NCBI GenBank assembly: GCA_963720735.1
Contig: CAVRGL010000001.1
Location: forward strand, 558,001-622,000
Length of the DNA: 64,000 nucleotides
Reading direction: 5' to 3'
From: JBBRHQ01 sp963720735
Lineage (GTDB): Bacteria; Actinomycetota; Thermoleophilia; Solirubrobacterales; 70-9
Position 1 is the stretch's first letter; each line of letters opens with the position of its first letter. A model generated the notes under the pieces. That model had not been told where the DNA came from, ran no database searches, and saw only the letters and a program-made list of their open reading frames with translations. Below are positions 63,471 to 64,000 of this stretch, piece after piece. The position numbers and the translations under genes are program-made.

Positions 63471-64000
63471 GTCGGCGACTGAGATCCGAGCAGGGCTTCA
63501 CCATGGCGACGACGGCGCTGGGCCTGTTCGTGGTCACGATGCTGATCCTCGCGACGGTCACCGCGGTCAGCGGGGACGTCCACCTGAGCCGCGGGGACCT
63601 CGACCGCAAGCAGGCCTACGAGGCGGCGAAGGCGGGGATCAACGACTACTCCTTCCACCTCAATGCCGACAACAACTACTGGACCCACTGCACCTCGGTG
63701 CCGAGCCCCAATGCTGTCAACCAGCTGGGATCGACGGCGCGGCGCCGACCGGTGCCCGGAAACACCGGCTCGACCTACGCGATCGAGCTGATCCCGGCCA
63801 CGGGCCACTCGAGCTGCGACACCTCGGATGCGGTCGGGAGCATGGTCGAGGCGAGCGGGGCGTTGCCCGGCTCCTTCCGGATCCGCTCGACCGGTTACTC
63901 GGGCAACGCCAAGGTCTCGCTGGTCGCCACCTACAAGCGGGCCAGCTTCCTCGACTACATGTACTTCACCCAGCTGGAGACCTCCGACCCCGTGGTCTAC
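63467..64000 (+). CDS. PilX-like prepilin-type protein (partial, off window)
   Basis: At least 178 residues, open at the window edge. The N-terminus is SRRLRSEQG then FTMATTALGLFVVTMLILAT, a prepilin-like helix that lacks the usual Glu at +5. PilX-type minor pilins and assembly initiators often lack it. The following SRGDLDRKQAYEAAKAGIND is the characteristic PilX-like segment. ATG 63467 overlaps the previous stop (ATGA); another ATG six bases earlier is possible. The operon probably continues with further pilus genes. Confidence 0.82.
   Translation, partial: MSRRLRSEQGFTMATTALGLFVVTMLILATVTAVSGDVHLSRGDLDRKQAYEAAKAGINDYSFHLNADNNYWTHCTSVPSPNAVNQLGSTARRRPVPGNTGSTYAIELIPATGHSSCDTSDAVGSMVEASGALPGSFRIRSTGYSGNAKVSLVATYKRASFLDYMYFTQLETSDPVVY

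Overview
The window is very GC-rich and strongly coding. It reads as chromosomal DNA from a high-GC actinobacterium, most likely the Thermoleophilia/Solirubrobacterales branch. This is an inference from gene order and family content; no rRNA gene is present to confirm it. The left end carries the actinobacterial block rpmE - (DUF1385) - prfA - prmC - tsaC/sua5 - glyA - (DUF354) - wecA-type transferase - atpZ - atpI-like - atpB - atpE, all on the minus strand. The order matches the rpmE-prfA-hemK-sua5-(glyA)-wecA-atpI-atpB-atpE run of mycobacteria and streptomycetes.

Layout. 0-10 kb: translation-termination, tRNA-modification and F-type ATP synthase genes. 10-14 kb: a membrane GGDEF/HD-GYP protein, then a TetR regulator divergent from an alpha/beta-hydrolase across a mirrored double promoter. 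14-19 kb: cell-surface carbohydrate genes (polysaccharide deacetylase, an epimerase-glycosyltransferase fusion, a DegT aminotransferase) and a broken DMT-type transporter. 19-36 kb: acyl-CoA and propionate metabolism, with ETF-quinone oxidoreductase, etfA, etfB, an SDR, both subunits of a B12-dependent acyl-CoA mutase, thiolase, GMC alcohol oxidoreductase, aldehyde dehydrogenase, acyl-CoA dehydrogenase and the mutase chaperone MeaB. Together these could take alcohols and fatty or branched acids to acyl-CoAs, pass the electrons through ETF to the quinone pool, and rearrange the methylmalonyl-type product.

36-42 kb: a hexapeptide acyltransferase, a GT4 glucosyltransferase, a GH57 branching-type enzyme and three SAM methyltransferases. 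The set resembles the mycobacterial methylglucose lipopolysaccharide locus (Rv3030-Rv3037c region), and I consider it the most interesting system here. 42-51 kb: a DipZ-type thiol-redox protein followed by an accessory stretch of small genes, an intact cation/proton antiporter and the decayed remnant of a second one. 51-61 kb: a class III nucleotide cyclase, a LON-domain protein, gamma-glutamyltransferase, FtsZ and ParA with long disordered N-termini, and a pair of ArsA/Get3-like ATPases. 61-64 kb: an HxlR regulator and the start of a pseudopilin operon that runs off the window.

Two dispersed repeat families stand out. One is a 47-bp palindrome present three times. The other has a nearly constant ~20-nt core, which in its clearest copies forms the loop of a hairpin whose stem sequence differs between sites. 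At least five genes carry single-base frame breaks in otherwise well-conserved sequence, so either assembly indels or real decay must be considered before trusting those products. I see no rRNA, tRNA, CRISPR array, insertion sequence or prophage.
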